Assembly (NCBI GenBank): GCA_021521415.1
Contig: JAIQDT010002857.1
Span: 1-64,000 of the forward strand
Source: Bidens hawaiensis
Lineage: Eukaryota > Streptophyta > Magnoliopsida > Asterales > Asteraceae
Direction of reading: 5' to 3'
Length of the DNA: 64,000 nucleotides
Below, one piece after another: positions 63,877-64,000 of the stretch; within the stretch, counting starts at the first letter, position 1; each line of letters opens with the position of its first letter. Position numbers and translations under genes: made by a program. The notes under the pieces are model-generated. The model saw nothing but the letters and a program-made list of their open reading frames with translations. It was not told where the DNA came from and ran no database searches.

Positions 63877-64000
63877 GTTTTGGATCAGTTGGGATTAGCG
63901 GGTGGAAGGAGACCTGGTGTGCCGGGACAGGGGTTTCAGAAAGGAGCGGGTGCGGGGGTGGTGAATTCGGGGGTTTCGAGGTTTTTATTGCCTGCGTCGG
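63877..64000 (+). other. Possible exon start at the right edge (unidentified)
   Basis: After an AG at 63875-63876 the composition changes sharply to GC-rich, and one frame stays open to the window end (41 residues beginning VLDQLGLAGGRRPGVPG). This could be the 5' part of an internal exon of a host gene running to the right. I do not recognise the family, and the evidence is only the open frame and base composition. Confidence 0.35.

Overview
Plant nuclear DNA, almost certainly a eudicot. The repeat style (LTRs ending in GGTCGGGGTGTTACA, several gypsy lineages nested in each other, many solo LTRs) suggests Asteraceae, but that is inference. Host genes contain short GT-AG introns. More than 60 % of the window is transposable-element DNA.

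Left arm (1-9.1 kb): a 311-bp Harbinger-type MITE lies about 300 bp upstream of a secreted phytocystatin gene (+, 1036-1428). Convergent to it is a complete 28-exon SECRET AGENT-type O-GlcNAc transferase gene (-, 1869-8872). The splice sites I could place give exactly 981 codons including the stop, with TPR repeats followed by the glycosyltransferase domain.

9.1-15.7 kb: degenerate repeats and a tandem array of a ~670-bp unit. The array is split by a 2.74-kb solo LTR (TSD TACGT).

15.7-52.5 kb: one nested retrotransposon complex. A minus-strand Ty3/gypsy Tat-lineage element (15730-52503, TSD CGTAC) has its polymerase gene split by a plus-strand Athila element (20694-48150, TSD GCGGT). The Athila was then hit by an intact Tekay/Del-type chromovirus (25547-34947, TSD CTAAA; one 1538-residue gag-pol frame) and by three solo LTRs (TSDs AAGAA, ACAAG, CAAGC). 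LTR divergence counted by eye (Tat ~4-5 %, Athila ~2 %, chromovirus none seen) matches the nesting order.

52.5-64 kb: another probable solo LTR; a four-exon NADPH-dependent 2-alkenal reductase gene with one early frameshift (-, 55292-57149); a class III peroxidase fragment (+); a hAT-type MITE with an 8-bp TSD; a 2.38-kb solo LTR (TSD ACATA); and, at the right edge, an open GC-rich stretch that may be the start of an exon.

The host genes do not form a pathway. The most interesting structure is in the young chromovirus: four tandem leader hairpins with a constant loop and variable but complementary stems, and a polyprotein whose first integrase catalytic Asp appears to be Glu. Also notable are an intron-containing antisense ORF in the Tat element and large palindromes in the Athila LTRs.
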